64,000 nt of DNA, from the NCBI GenBank assembly GCA_009843505.1, contig VYDI01000028.1:124001-188000 (forward strand). The letters are read 5' to 3'. This document shows positions 25,205 through 33,183 of the stretch, piece by piece. The notes under the pieces were generated by a model, which made no database searches, was not told the origin of the DNA, and worked only from the letters and a program-made list of their open reading frames with translations. The stretch's first letter is position 1, and each line of letters begins with the position of its first letter. A program made the position numbers and the translations under genes. This stretch comes from Holophagales bacterium (GTDB taxonomy: Bacteria; Acidobacteriota; Thermoanaerobaculia; Multivoradales; Multivoraceae).

Positions 25205-28200
25205 ATGGGCGCGCCCAACTTCCAGGTTCACGGCCACGACGACGGCCACGGCCACTCGCACAGCCACGGGCTGCTGCAGCGGATCGGCTACATCGCCCTG
25301 TGCGTCGCGGTCGGCGTCCTGCTGCTGCTCTACCTGCTCGGGGTCGTCCGCACGGTCGCCGGCATCGACCTGGCGCTCATCCTCACCCTGGTCGCCGGTT
25401 ATCCGCTCATCCGCCACGCGATCCTGGACCTGCTCCAGGGGCACTTCTCGTCCCACCTGACGATCGCCATCGCGGCCGGCGCCGCGGTGTGGATCGGCGA
25501 GTACTTCGCCGCCGCCGAGGTCATGTTCATCATGCTGATCGGCGAGGGGATCGAGCACTGGACGGTCGACCGCGCCAAGGGGGCGATCGCGGGCTTCGTC
25601 GCCAGCCAGCCCGAGCAGGCGCGGGTGCTGCGCGATGGCCGCGAGGACCTCGTGGCGCTCGGCGAGGTCGAGATCGGGGATCTCGTGCGGGTGCTCGCGG
25701 GCGAGCGCGTGCCGGTGGACGGGATGATCGAGCGCGGCGAGTCGTCCGTCGACCAGAGCAGCGTCACCGGCGAACCGCTGCCGGCCCAGCTAGGCGTCGG
25801 CGACGCGGTTTGGAGCGGCAGCCTGAACGAGTACGGCGTCCTCGACATCCGCTCCGAGCGGACCGGCAACGACACGACCGTCGCCCGGATCGCGAGCCTG
25901 ATCGAGGACGCGCAGAGCCGCCGCGCCCGGGTCGTGCGCACTGCGGACAAGCTGGCCCGGTTCTTCCTCCCCGCGGTGCTGGTCGCCGCCGGCGGGATCT
26001 ATCTGTTCACCGGCGAGATGATGCGCACGGTGGCGGCGCTGATCGTCGCCTGCCCGTGCGCCCTGGTGCTGGCGACGCCGGCGGCCATGGCTTCCGCGAT
26101 CGCGCGGCTGGCGCGCGAGGGCGCGCTGGTCAAGGGCGGCGACGTGATCGAATCGCTGTCGCGCATCGACGCCTGCGTGCTGGACAAGACGGGCACGCTG
26201 ACCTGCGGGCGCCCGGCCCTGACCGCGATCGCGCCCGTCGCCGGCATGGCGGAGGACCGTCTGCTCCGGCTCGCGGCGAGCGCCGAGCTGACGTCCGAGC
26301 ACCTGCTCGGCCGGGCGCTGGTCACCGAGGCGCGCGAGCGGCAACTCGACCTCTCGGAGCCCGAGAACTTCCAGCTCCATCCCGGCCGCGGCGTGACGGG
26401 CACCGTCGACGGGCACGAGATCGCGGTCGGCAACCAGGCGCTGCTGGCGGAAGTCGTCGGCGAGGACGGGATGGACGCCGTGGCCGAGAGCGTCGTGCCG
26501 ACGCCGGGCAGCGGCGAAACGCGGCTGGCCGTCGCCGTCGACGGCGCGCTGGCCGGCGCGCTCGCCCTGGCCGACCCGCTCCGGGCCGAAGCGACCGACG
26601 CGGTCGCCGACCTGCGCCAGGCCGGTGTCGATCCGATCGTCATGCTGACCGGCGACGCCGAGGGAACGGCGCGCACGATCGGCCGCCGGGCCGGCATCGA
26701 CCAGGTCCAGGCGGAACTGCTGCCCGAAGACAAGGTAGGCCGGCTCGGCGAGCTCTCCCGCGGCGACCGCAGCGTCCTGATGGTCGGCGACGGCATCAAC
26801 GACGCGCCGTCGCTCGCCGCCGCGTCCGTCGGCGTCGCGATCGGCCACGGCGCCGCCGACCTTTCGGCCGAGGCGGCCCAGGTCGTTCTGCTTCCGGATC
26901 GACTCGACTACCTGGCGCCCCTGCTGCGCTACGCCCGCCGCGTGGTCGCCCGGATCCGCAGCAGCATCCTGATCTTCGCCTTCGGCATCAACTTCGTCGC
27001 CGTCGGCTTCGCCGCCTTCGGCTGGCTGCCCCCGGCCGGAGCCGCGATCGTCCACCAGGCCGCGTCGCTGCTCGTCATCCTGAACTGCGTCCGCCTGCTC
27101 TACGAGGGACGCGCGGTGGCCGCGCGCGAAGACCGGGGCTTCGGCCGCTTCCGCATGCTGGCCGGTCCCGTCGACGGGCTAGTCGCCGCCTGGAAGGCGT
27201 TCAACGCCGGCCGCCGCGCGACGGTTCATCGCTTCGAACACGCGCTCGAGGACAGTCCCGCCCGCATCCGGTCGGCGGCCCCCCGGCTGCTGCGGGCGGC
27301 GCCGTTCGCGCTCGCCGCGATCTGGGCCGCGAGCGGCCTGCGCATGATCGATCCCCAGGAAGTAGGACTCGTCCAGCGCTTCGGCCAGCACCTCGGCGGC
27401 GAACTCGGCCCGGGCCTGCACCTGCGCTGGCCGTGGCCTGTCGATCGGGTGATTCGGGTCGAACCGGACCGCCTGCGGATGGCGGCAGTCGGCTCGCCGC
27501 GAGGAGCCGCTCCCGGCGAGGCCGGCGCAGCGCCGAGCTACGAGTGGAACGTGCGTCACGCCGGCTTCGACGAGACGCCGCCGCTCGAACGCCTGATGCT
27601 GACCGGCGACGAGAACCTGGTCGAGGTCGCGGCCCGCATCCACTACCGCGTCGCCGACACCGCAGCCTTCGCCTTCGCCACGGATGATCCGGCGCGCCTG
27701 GTCCAGACGAGCGCCGAGCGGTCGCTGCGCACCGTTCTTGCCGGCCACTCGCTCGACGACGTGCTGACCGGCAAACGCGACGGCATCGAAAAGGCCTGGC
27801 GCGCGCATCTCGCGGCGCTGCTCGAGAGCCTCGGCGCGGGCGTCGAGGTCGTGAGCGCGACGGTGCAGGACGCCCACCCGCCGCTCGACGTGGTCGACGC
27901 GTTCCGCGACGCGGCGAGCGCGCTCGAGGAGCGGGAGACCCTGATCGACGAGGCGGAAGGCTACGCGCTCGAGCGACTGCCGATCGCCCGCGGCGAGGCC
28001 CGCCGGCAACTCCTCGAAGCCGAGGCGTACCAGAACCGGCGCGTAGAGGCCGGCCGCGGCGAGAGCGAACGTTTCGAATTGCGCGCCGGAGCGTACCGGC
28101 GCGCGAATGACCTGCACCGGTTCCGGCTCCAGCTTCAGACGATGGAAGATTCGCTTGCCGGCAAGCCGAAACTGATCACCGACGCGACCGGCGGTCGCAA

Positions 28201-28291
28201 GCGCTTCGTCTTCGTCGACGAAACGTCGGACCGCCTTCTCGATGTCTTTGTTCCTCCACCGGGTACGGCCCAGAACGAGGTAGAGCAATGA
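25205..28291 (+). CDS. fusion protein: P1B-type metal-transporting ATPase + HflK-like SPFH domain
   Basis: A 1028-residue single frame. Residues 1-22 are a His-rich tail (HGHDDGHGHSHSHG) in place of an HMA domain. Helices begin at about 24. The ATPase core shows TGE (188-190), metal-site CPC (283-285), phosphorylation DKTGT (327-331), GDGIND (528-533) and a last-helix stretch HQAASLLVILNCVRLL (617-632). The P1B HP locus reads SEHL (364-367), not SEHP. After a linker, a helix at about 696-712 starts an HflK-like part: MIDPQEVGLVQRFGQHL, GPGLHLRWPWPVDRV, then TGDENLVEVAARIHYRV, and a coiled C-terminal helix region. Mid-protein there is no stop and no clear ribosome site. CPC suggests a soft or divalent metal such as Cu, Zn, Cd or Pb; the selectivity is uncertain. 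The stop overlaps the next start (ATGA). Confidence 0.9.
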   Translation: MGAPNFQVHGHDDGHGHSHSHGLLQRIGYIALCVAVGVLLLLYLLGVVRTVAGIDLALILTLVAGYPLIRHAILDLLQGHFSSHLTIAIAAGAAVWIGEYFAAAEVMFIMLIGEGIEHWTVDRAKGAIAGFVASQPEQARVLRDGREDLVALGEVEIGDLVRVLAGERVPVDGMIERGESSVDQSSVTGEPLPAQLGVGDAVWSGSLNEYGVLDIRSERTGNDTTVARIASLIEDAQSRRARVVRTADKLARFFLPAVLVAAGGIYLFTGEMMRTVAALIVACPCALVLATPAAMASAIARLAREGALVKGGDVIESLSRIDACVLDKTGTLTCGRPALTAIAPVAGMAEDRLLRLAASAELTSEHLLGRALVTEARERQLDLSEPENFQLHPGRGVTGTVDGHEIAVGNQALLAEVVGEDGMDAVAESVVPTPGSGETRLAVAVDGALAGALALADPLRAEATDAVADLRQAGVDPIVMLTGDAEGTARTIGRRAGIDQVQAELLPEDKVGRLGELSRGDRSVLMVGDGINDAPSLAAASVGVAIGHGAADLSAEAAQVVLLPDRLDYLAPLLRYARRVVARIRSSILIFAFGINFVAVGFAAFGWLPPAGAAIVHQAASLLVILNCVRLLYEGRAVAAREDRGFGRFRMLAGPVDGLVAAWKAFNAGRRATVHRFEHALEDSPARIRSAAPRLLRAAPFALAAIWAASGLRMIDPQEVGLVQRFGQHLGGELGPGLHLRWPWPVDRVIRVEPDRLRMAAVGSPRGAAPGEAGAAPSYEWNVRHAGFDETPPLERLMLTGDENLVEVAARIHYRVADTAAFAFATDDPARLVQTSAERSLRTVLAGHSLDDVLTGKRDGIEKAWRAHLAALLESLGAGVEVVSATVQDAHPPLDVVDAFRDAASALEERETLIDEAEGYALERLPIARGEARRQLLEAEAYQNRRVEAGRGESERFELRAGAYRRANDLHRFRLQLQTMEDSLAGKPKLITDATGGRKRFVFVDETSDRLLDVFVPPPGTAQNEVEQ

Positions 28292-29259
28292 CCCAAGACG
28301 ACCATCATCAACACCACGACCACCACGGCACGCACCGGCACGACGCGCACCGGCACGACGGCGGCGACGGACACGAGCGCTCGACGCGCCGTGCCACGTC
28401 CTGGTGGCGCGCCGGCCTGGCCGTACTGGCGATCGTGGCGCTGGCCCGGTCCGTCTTCGTCGTGCCGGAGACCGAAAGCGCGATCGTCACCCGCTTCGGC
28501 AAGCCGGTCCGAACCATCGAGAGTTCGGGCCTCAAGCTGAAGTGGCCGATCGACCGGCGGCTTCGTTTCGACAACCGCGTGCTTCTCTACGATCCCGCCC
28601 CGGCCGAGTTCCTGACACAGGACAAGAAGAACCTGGTCGTCGACACCGCGGTCGTCTGGCGGATTGCCGACCCGGCGCGGTTCCTGGAGACGATCGGCGA
28701 CATCTCGGGCGCCGAGATGCGGCTTCACGACGTGGTCTGGGCCGGCCTCGCGGCCGCGCTCGGCCGCACGGAGCTCTCGCAACTCGTTTCCACGAAGCCG
28801 AAGCATCTCCGCATCGAGGAGGTCTCGGCCGAGGTCCGCGAGTCGGCGGTCGCCGTCTCCCTCCCCCAGCTCGGGGTCGAAATCCTCGAAGTCCAGCTCA
28901 CCCGCCTGAGCTTCCCGGAGCAGAACCTGGAGTCCGTCTTCGCCCGCATGCGGGCGGAGCGCGAACGGATCGCCAAGGAGTACCGGGCCCAGGGCGAGGA
29001 ACAGGCGATGATCATTCGCGCCGAGGCCGACCGGGACCGGGAGTTGATCCTGGCCGGCGCCTACCGTGAAGCCGAGATCCTCCGCGGCCAGGGCGACGCC
29101 GAGGCGGCCGGCATCTACGGCGACGCCTACCGGCAGGACCCTTCCCTCTACCGCTTCCTGCGTACTCTCGAGTCCTACGAGTCGATCCTCGACGACCAGA
29201 CCACGGTCATCCTGTCGGCGGACTCGGAACTCTTCTCGCTGCTGGGCGGCTCCGAATGA
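28288..29259 (+). CDS. HflC-like SPFH protein with His-rich N-terminus
   Basis: A 323-residue membrane-anchored SPFH protein. The first 29 residues are rich in His (HHQHHDHHGTHRHDAHRH), which is unusual for HflC and suits metal binding. A helix at about 39-58 follows, then VVPETESAIVTRFGKPVRTI, GLKLKWPIDRRLRFDNRV and VVDTAVVWRIADP, the HflC pattern. The coiled C-terminus includes MRAERERIAKEYRAQGEEQ and AEADRDRELILAGAYREAE. HflK/C normally form a cage around FtsH protease; FtsH is absent here. Both ends overlap neighbours by ATGA, so it is translated with the fusion ATPase and the next HflK-like protein. Confidence 0.88.
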   Translation: MTQDDHHQHHDHHGTHRHDAHRHDGGDGHERSTRRATSWWRAGLAVLAIVALARSVFVVPETESAIVTRFGKPVRTIESSGLKLKWPIDRRLRFDNRVLLYDPAPAEFLTQDKKNLVVDTAVVWRIADPARFLETIGDISGAEMRLHDVVWAGLAAALGRTELSQLVSTKPKHLRIEEVSAEVRESAVAVSLPQLGVEILEVQLTRLSFPEQNLESVFARMRAERERIAKEYRAQGEEQAMIIRAEADRDRELILAGAYREAEILRGQGDAEAAGIYGDAYRQDPSLYRFLRTLESYESILDDQTTVILSADSELFSLLGGSE

Positions 29260-30188
29260 GGTGTCGCGCTATCCCGGCCGCGGCGCTGACCCTGGCGCTC
29301 ATGTGGCTGGTCTGGGGCGTCTACTTCGTCGCCCCGGACGAGGAGGCGGTGACCCGCGTCCTGGGCAAGGCGCGCCCGACCGCGGCGGGGCCCGGCCTGC
29401 ACTGGAACTGGCCGCGGCCGGTCGGCCGGGTGGACAAGCTGAAGGTGCGCGAAGCCAAGCGCCTCACGCTCGGCTTCGCCGCGGCAGACCGCGTACTCGG
29501 CGGCGACGCGACGCCGGCCGAGGCGCGCTGGTTGACCGGGGACCGCAACGTCGTCCATGTGCGACTCGTCGTCCTGTACGCGATCCACGATCCGCTCGCC
29601 TACTCGCTGCGCTTCGCGGACACAGACTCGCTGCTCGAGACGAGCGGGCGCAGCGCGCTGCTCCGGGTGGTCGCCGGCATGGGTGTCGACGAGCTGCTGA
29701 CGACCGGCAAGGTGGCGGTGCAGCAGAGCGTCCAGGCCGCTTCGCAGGAACTGTTCGATCGGTTCGGGACCGGCGTCACCGTCCTGTCCGCGAGTCTTGA
29801 GGGCGTGAGCCCGCCGAGTCTCGTTCGGGAGGCCTTCAACGACGTCGCCAGCGCGCGCGAGGACCGCGACCGCCTGATCCGCGAGGCGGAGAGCTACCGC
29901 AACGAAGTCGTCCCGGTGGCGCGCGGCGAGGCGCGCACTCTCATCGCCGGAGCCGAGAGCTTCCGCACCGGCGAGGTCGAGCGGGCAACCGGTAAAGCCG
30001 ACCGGTTCCGTTCGATCGCGAACGCCGACCAGAGTGCGCGTGCCGAGATCCGCACGCGCACCTATCTCGAGACGATGGAGCGGGTCCTTCCCCGCATGCG
30101 GAAGACGATCCTCGAGCCCGGCCAGAGCACGATCGACATCGACTTCCTCCGCCGCGAGCTGACGACCGGGTCGAACGGCCAACCGTGA
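29256..30188 (+). CDS. second HflK-like SPFH protein
   Basis: A 310-residue protein with a membrane helix at about 5-24 (IPAAALTLALMWLVWGVYFV), then APDEEAVTRVLGKARP and GPGLHWNWPRPVGRVDKLKV, the HflK-type start. WLTGDRNVVHVRLVVLYAIHDP is the SPFH strand core, and a coiled C-terminal segment (ARGEARTLIAGAESFRTGEV) follows. It resembles the C-terminal half of the fusion ATPase more than the HflC-like neighbour, so the operon supplies two HflK-like parts and one HflC. It would join them in one membrane scaffold. Starts in ATGA overlap with the previous stop. Confidence 0.87.
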   Translation: MRCRAIPAAALTLALMWLVWGVYFVAPDEEAVTRVLGKARPTAAGPGLHWNWPRPVGRVDKLKVREAKRLTLGFAAADRVLGGDATPAEARWLTGDRNVVHVRLVVLYAIHDPLAYSLRFADTDSLLETSGRSALLRVVAGMGVDELLTTGKVAVQQSVQAASQELFDRFGTGVTVLSASLEGVSPPSLVREAFNDVASAREDRDRLIREAESYRNEVVPVARGEARTLIAGAESFRTGEVERATGKADRFRSIANADQSARAEIRTRTYLETMERVLPRMRKTILEPGQSTIDIDFLRRELTTGSNGQP

Positions 30189-30664
30189 GGATGAGCCGCA
30201 ACGTCGGCGCGACGGCGCTGACCGTCGTGGTGCTCGCGGTCGGCCTCGCCGTGGCGCTGCGCGACCGCCTGCCGGAGCGCGGCACGGATGCGGGCGATCC
30301 GAGCGACGTCTTCTGGGAGATGATCGACGTCAGCCGCGAGGGCTCGACGGACGCCTACCTCGATCTCTTCGCCGGCGAGGTGCGCGAGCAACTGGAGACG
30401 GTACGCGACGAGATGGGCGAGGCCGCGTTCCAGCAGTACCTCCGCCAGCGGGTCGCCGGCCTGAAGGGGGTCGCCGTGACCGGCAGGGAAGACCTGGGCG
30501 GCACGGTGCGTCTCGAGGTCGAGTACGTCCGCGAGGCGAGCTACGAGACGCAGAGTCTCGATCTGCGCGTCGCCCGCGGCCAGTGGCGCATCGTCGCCCT
30601 CGGCCCGACGCACGAGCGCGAACCGCCGGTTCCCTACGGCACGCCGGTCGGCCCAGCCGAATGA
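30185..30664 (+). CDS. small membrane-anchored protein, possible NTF2-like domain
   Basis: A 159-residue protein with one N-terminal helix (about 8-25) and a soluble domain of about 120 residues: SDVFWEMIDVSREGSTDAYL, AAFQQYLRQRVAGLKGVAVT, VRLEVEYVREASYETQSLDL and RGQWRIVALGP. The order (helices, then strands ending in a W-R-I-V strand) resembles NTF2-like/DUF4878 domains that sit outside the membrane. The function is unknown; it is read from a GTG that overlaps the HflK-like stop, so it belongs to the same operon. It may be a cell-envelope partner of the SPFH assembly. Confidence 0.68.
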   Translation: MRMSRNVGATALTVVVLAVGLAVALRDRLPERGTDAGDPSDVFWEMIDVSREGSTDAYLDLFAGEVREQLETVRDEMGEAAFQQYLRQRVAGLKGVAVTGREDLGGTVRLEVEYVREASYETQSLDLRVARGQWRIVALGPTHEREPPVPYGTPVGPAE

Positions 30665-30683
30665 CGGCAGGAGGAAGAACACG

Positions 30684-31877
30684 ATGAGAAAGCTCGTCAT
30701 CGCTCTTCTCGGGCTCTTTCGCCGGATCTCGCTGGCGGTTCGAAAGCTCCGCGGCCGCTCAGAGGACGATGTCGCCGCGCAGCGGGTGACGAGCGGCCGC
30801 GCCTGGGACGAGTTCTGCGACACGCTGAAGGCCGCCGGAGCGTCGCTGAACTTCCCGGGGACGCCCCGCGACTCCTTCAACCAGGCCGAGGGCTACCGCT
30901 ACCTGAGCCGTCTGGCCCGGGCCGGACTGATGGCCTTCGTCGAACACGCGGACCCACGGGCGCCGGTGCTCCACCGGGTCGCCAACGAGACGGTCAAGCT
31001 CGGCTCCGACAACCCGGACAACCACTACCTGACCGCCGCGCTGTCCGGCGCCTACGAGTACCGGATCACCGGCCGCCGCAACACGGTCGCCTACCTCGGC
31101 TTCGGCACCCAGGCCGGGCACTACGGACAGGGCGGCGGCCTGCCGCCGACCGGCTACGTCGAGGCGGCGGAACTCGAAACGGACGACGACGCCCGGTTCG
31201 AACTCGTCCTCAGTTGCGAGCAGCAGGAAGGCAACTGGCTGCCGATGAAGCCCGACACGGGAATGCTGATCGTGCGCCAGACCTTCCTCGACCGGCGCAC
31301 CGAGATCCCGGCCGAACTGCACATCGAGCGGATCAACTGCGCTCCCGAGGAGAAGCGCCCCGCGCCCCTGACACCGGCGCAGGTCGACGAGGGGCTGCGC
31401 TCGGCGAGCACCCTGGTCGCCGGCGCCTCGCTCCTGTTCGCGAAGTGGGCGCGCGACTTCCAGAAGCACTCGAACAGGCTGCCCCGCTTCGACCAGGAGA
31501 CGTCGAACCAGGCCGGCGGCGACCCGAACATCGCCTACTACCACTCGCACTGGCGGCTGGCCGAGGACGAGGCGCTGGTCATCGAAGCGACACCGCCCGA
31601 GTGCGAACACTGGAACTTCCAGCTCAACAACTACTGGATGGAGTCGCTCGACTACCGCTACCACACGATCCACACGAACAAGCACCTGGCGCACTACGAA
31701 CCGGATGGCTCCGTCCGCCTGATCGTGGCCCACGAAGATCCGGGGCTGCCGAACTGGCTCGACACCGCCGGGCACACCTCCGGCACGATGTGCTTCCGCT
31801 GGATCCGCGCCGAGGAGCACCCGGAGCCCGGGACGCGGGTCGTCAAGCTGGCCGAGCTGCAGGCTTGCCATCGTTGA
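30684..31877 (+). CDS. DUF1214 family protein
   Basis: A 397-residue protein whose C-terminal part matches the DUF1214 layout: GGDPNIAYYHSHWRLAEDEAL, then VIEATPPECEHWNFQLNNYW and the closing LVAHEDPGLPNWLDTAGHTSG, CFRWI. The N-terminal part (YRYLSRLARAGLMAFVEHADP) is helical. Families with DUF1214/DUF1254 are often linked to lipid or aromatic metabolism, but the activity is undefined. It lies 19 bp after the metal/SPFH operon and is followed by sulfotransferase and SDR genes on the same strand, so it may belong to either group. Confidence 0.82.
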   Translation: MRKLVIALLGLFRRISLAVRKLRGRSEDDVAAQRVTSGRAWDEFCDTLKAAGASLNFPGTPRDSFNQAEGYRYLSRLARAGLMAFVEHADPRAPVLHRVANETVKLGSDNPDNHYLTAALSGAYEYRITGRRNTVAYLGFGTQAGHYGQGGGLPPTGYVEAAELETDDDARFELVLSCEQQEGNWLPMKPDTGMLIVRQTFLDRRTEIPAELHIERINCAPEEKRPAPLTPAQVDEGLRSASTLVAGASLLFAKWARDFQKHSNRLPRFDQETSNQAGGDPNIAYYHSHWRLAEDEALVIEATPPECEHWNFQLNNYWMESLDYRYHTIHTNKHLAHYEPDGSVRLIVAHEDPGLPNWLDTAGHTSGTMCFRWIRAEEHPEPGTRVVKLAELQACHR

Positions 31878-31891
31878 CCGTGTGCCGCTCT

Positions 31892-31926
31892 ACTGGGTGC
31901 GCCGGCGTCCTCGCCGGCATCCGGGA
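31892..31926 (-). repeat. dispersed palindromic repeat, family 1, copy C
   Basis: Reverse-complement copy: ACTGGGTGCGCCGGCGTCC then TCGCCGGCATCC. It fills the 55-bp gap between the DUF1214 and sulfotransferase genes. An upstream ATG-like extension of the sulfotransferase frame (YWVRRRPRRHPG) is only the repeat read in frame. Confidence 0.72.
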
Positions 31927-31932
31927 TTCGGC

Positions 31933-33183
31933 ATGACGCCGAAGCCGGTCACCGAAACCTCGACCGACTACACCCGGCCGTACCGACCCTTTCCCGTCAA
32001 GCTACTGAATGCGGCCGGGCGTATTGGCCGGCCGCGAAGACTCGACGTCGACAGGATGGTCGCGAAGGCCCGAAGGAGAACCGGCCTCTCCAGTTTCGGC
32101 GACGAGTGGTTCATGGAGCCCCTGTCGGTTCTCGTCCGTTCGATCAACGAGGAGGCCGATCTCACGCTCCTGGGCCGGCTGATCCAGCGGCGGCGAATCG
32201 AGGGAGCGCTGGTTACACGCCTGCGCGTCGAGGAGCTCCTCCGCCACCGGCCGGAGATCTGCAACATCGACCTCGGCCCGATCGTCGTGATCGCCGGCCT
32301 GCAACGGACCGGCACGACGACGTTGCACCGGCTGATCGCCTCCCACCCCGAGATGCGCGCCGTCGAGGCCTGGGAGGGACTGAATCCCTTGCCCCTGCCA
32401 CGGGAGGAGCCGGGCGATCCTCACACCCGGATCCGACGGGCGCTCATCGCCGAGCGGGCCATCGCCTACATGGCTCCCGCCTTCTTCGCCGTTCATCCAG
32501 CCGAACACGACGCCCCGGAGGAGGACGTGCTCCTGCTCGACGTCGCCTTCATGAGCCAGTCGGCGGAAGCGACCATGCATGTGCCGACCTATGCCCGCTG
32601 GCTGGAGGACCAGGACCATACGCGGGCGTACAAGGAGTTCCGCACCCTGCTTCAGGTCCTGCGCTGGCAACGGCCGCGTCGTCACTGGGTGCTCAAGACG
32701 CCGCATCACATGGAGTACCTCGATGTCCTCCTCGACGTCTTTCCGGCAGTCACGGTCGTCCGGACACACCGCGATCCGCTGAAAACGATTCCCTCCTTCT
32801 GCAGCATGGTCGCCCACGGCCGCGGCCTGTTCAGCGACCGGATCGACCCGCTTGAGATCGGCGCGCACTGGTTCGCCAAAACGCGCCGCCTGATCGAGCT
32901 GACCGCTCGCGTTCGGGAAGCCGCGGACCCGCGCCGCTTCGTCGACGTCTCCTACTACGACCTGGTCGACGATCCGATGGCCGTGCTGGGAAAGATCTAC
33001 GAACGGGCCGGCATCCCCTTCGGACCGGACGCGCTGAAAGCCGCGGAGCGGACCGCGAGCCGCAACGTTCAGCACCGCTACGGGCGGCATGTCTACACAC
33101 CGGAGAGCTTCGGCCTGAGCCGGGAAATCATCGAGCACGGAATGGCGGCCTACCGGAAGCGGCACCGCATTCCGCGTGAGTAA
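31933..33183 (+). CDS. sulfotransferase family protein
   Basis: A 416-residue PAPS-dependent sulfotransferase. The phosphosulfate-binding loop GLQRTGTTTLHRLIASHPE is at about 122-140, and the second PAPS segment reads TVVRTHRDPLKTIPSFCSM. WVLKTPHHMEYLDVLLDVFP is the family's central helix-strand. The C-terminal helix region (IPFGPDALKAAERTASRNVQ) follows. Substrate unknown; relatives modify lipids or small metabolites. The ATG at 31933 is chosen because the 17 extra upstream codons are encoded by repeat copy C. Its stop overlaps the GTG of the next SDR gene by 8 bp. Confidence 0.87.
   Translation: MTPKPVTETSTDYTRPYRPFPVKLLNAAGRIGRPRRLDVDRMVAKARRRTGLSSFGDEWFMEPLSVLVRSINEEADLTLLGRLIQRRRIEGALVTRLRVEELLRHRPEICNIDLGPIVVIAGLQRTGTTTLHRLIASHPEMRAVEAWEGLNPLPLPREEPGDPHTRIRRALIAERAIAYMAPAFFAVHPAEHDAPEEDVLLLDVAFMSQSAEATMHVPTYARWLEDQDHTRAYKEFRTLLQVLRWQRPRRHWVLKTPHHMEYLDVLLDVFPAVTVVRTHRDPLKTIPSFCSMVAHGRGLFSDRIDPLEIGAHWFAKTRRLIELTARVREAADPRRFVDVSYYDLVDDPMAVLGKIYERAGIPFGPDALKAAERTASRNVQHRYGRHVYTPESFGLSREIIEHGMAAYRKRHRIPRE

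Noticed and set aside
25205..28291. Possibility that the ATPase-HflK fusion is two genes joined by a frameshift artefact
   Set aside because: The frame is continuous with no stop and no obvious internal ribosome site before the HflK-like helix; kept as one gene, while a sequencing check is noted in the finding.
31882..31932. Upstream start of the sulfotransferase
   Set aside because: The extra residues (YWVRRRPRRHPG) are the dispersed repeat read in frame; ATG at 31933 is better.
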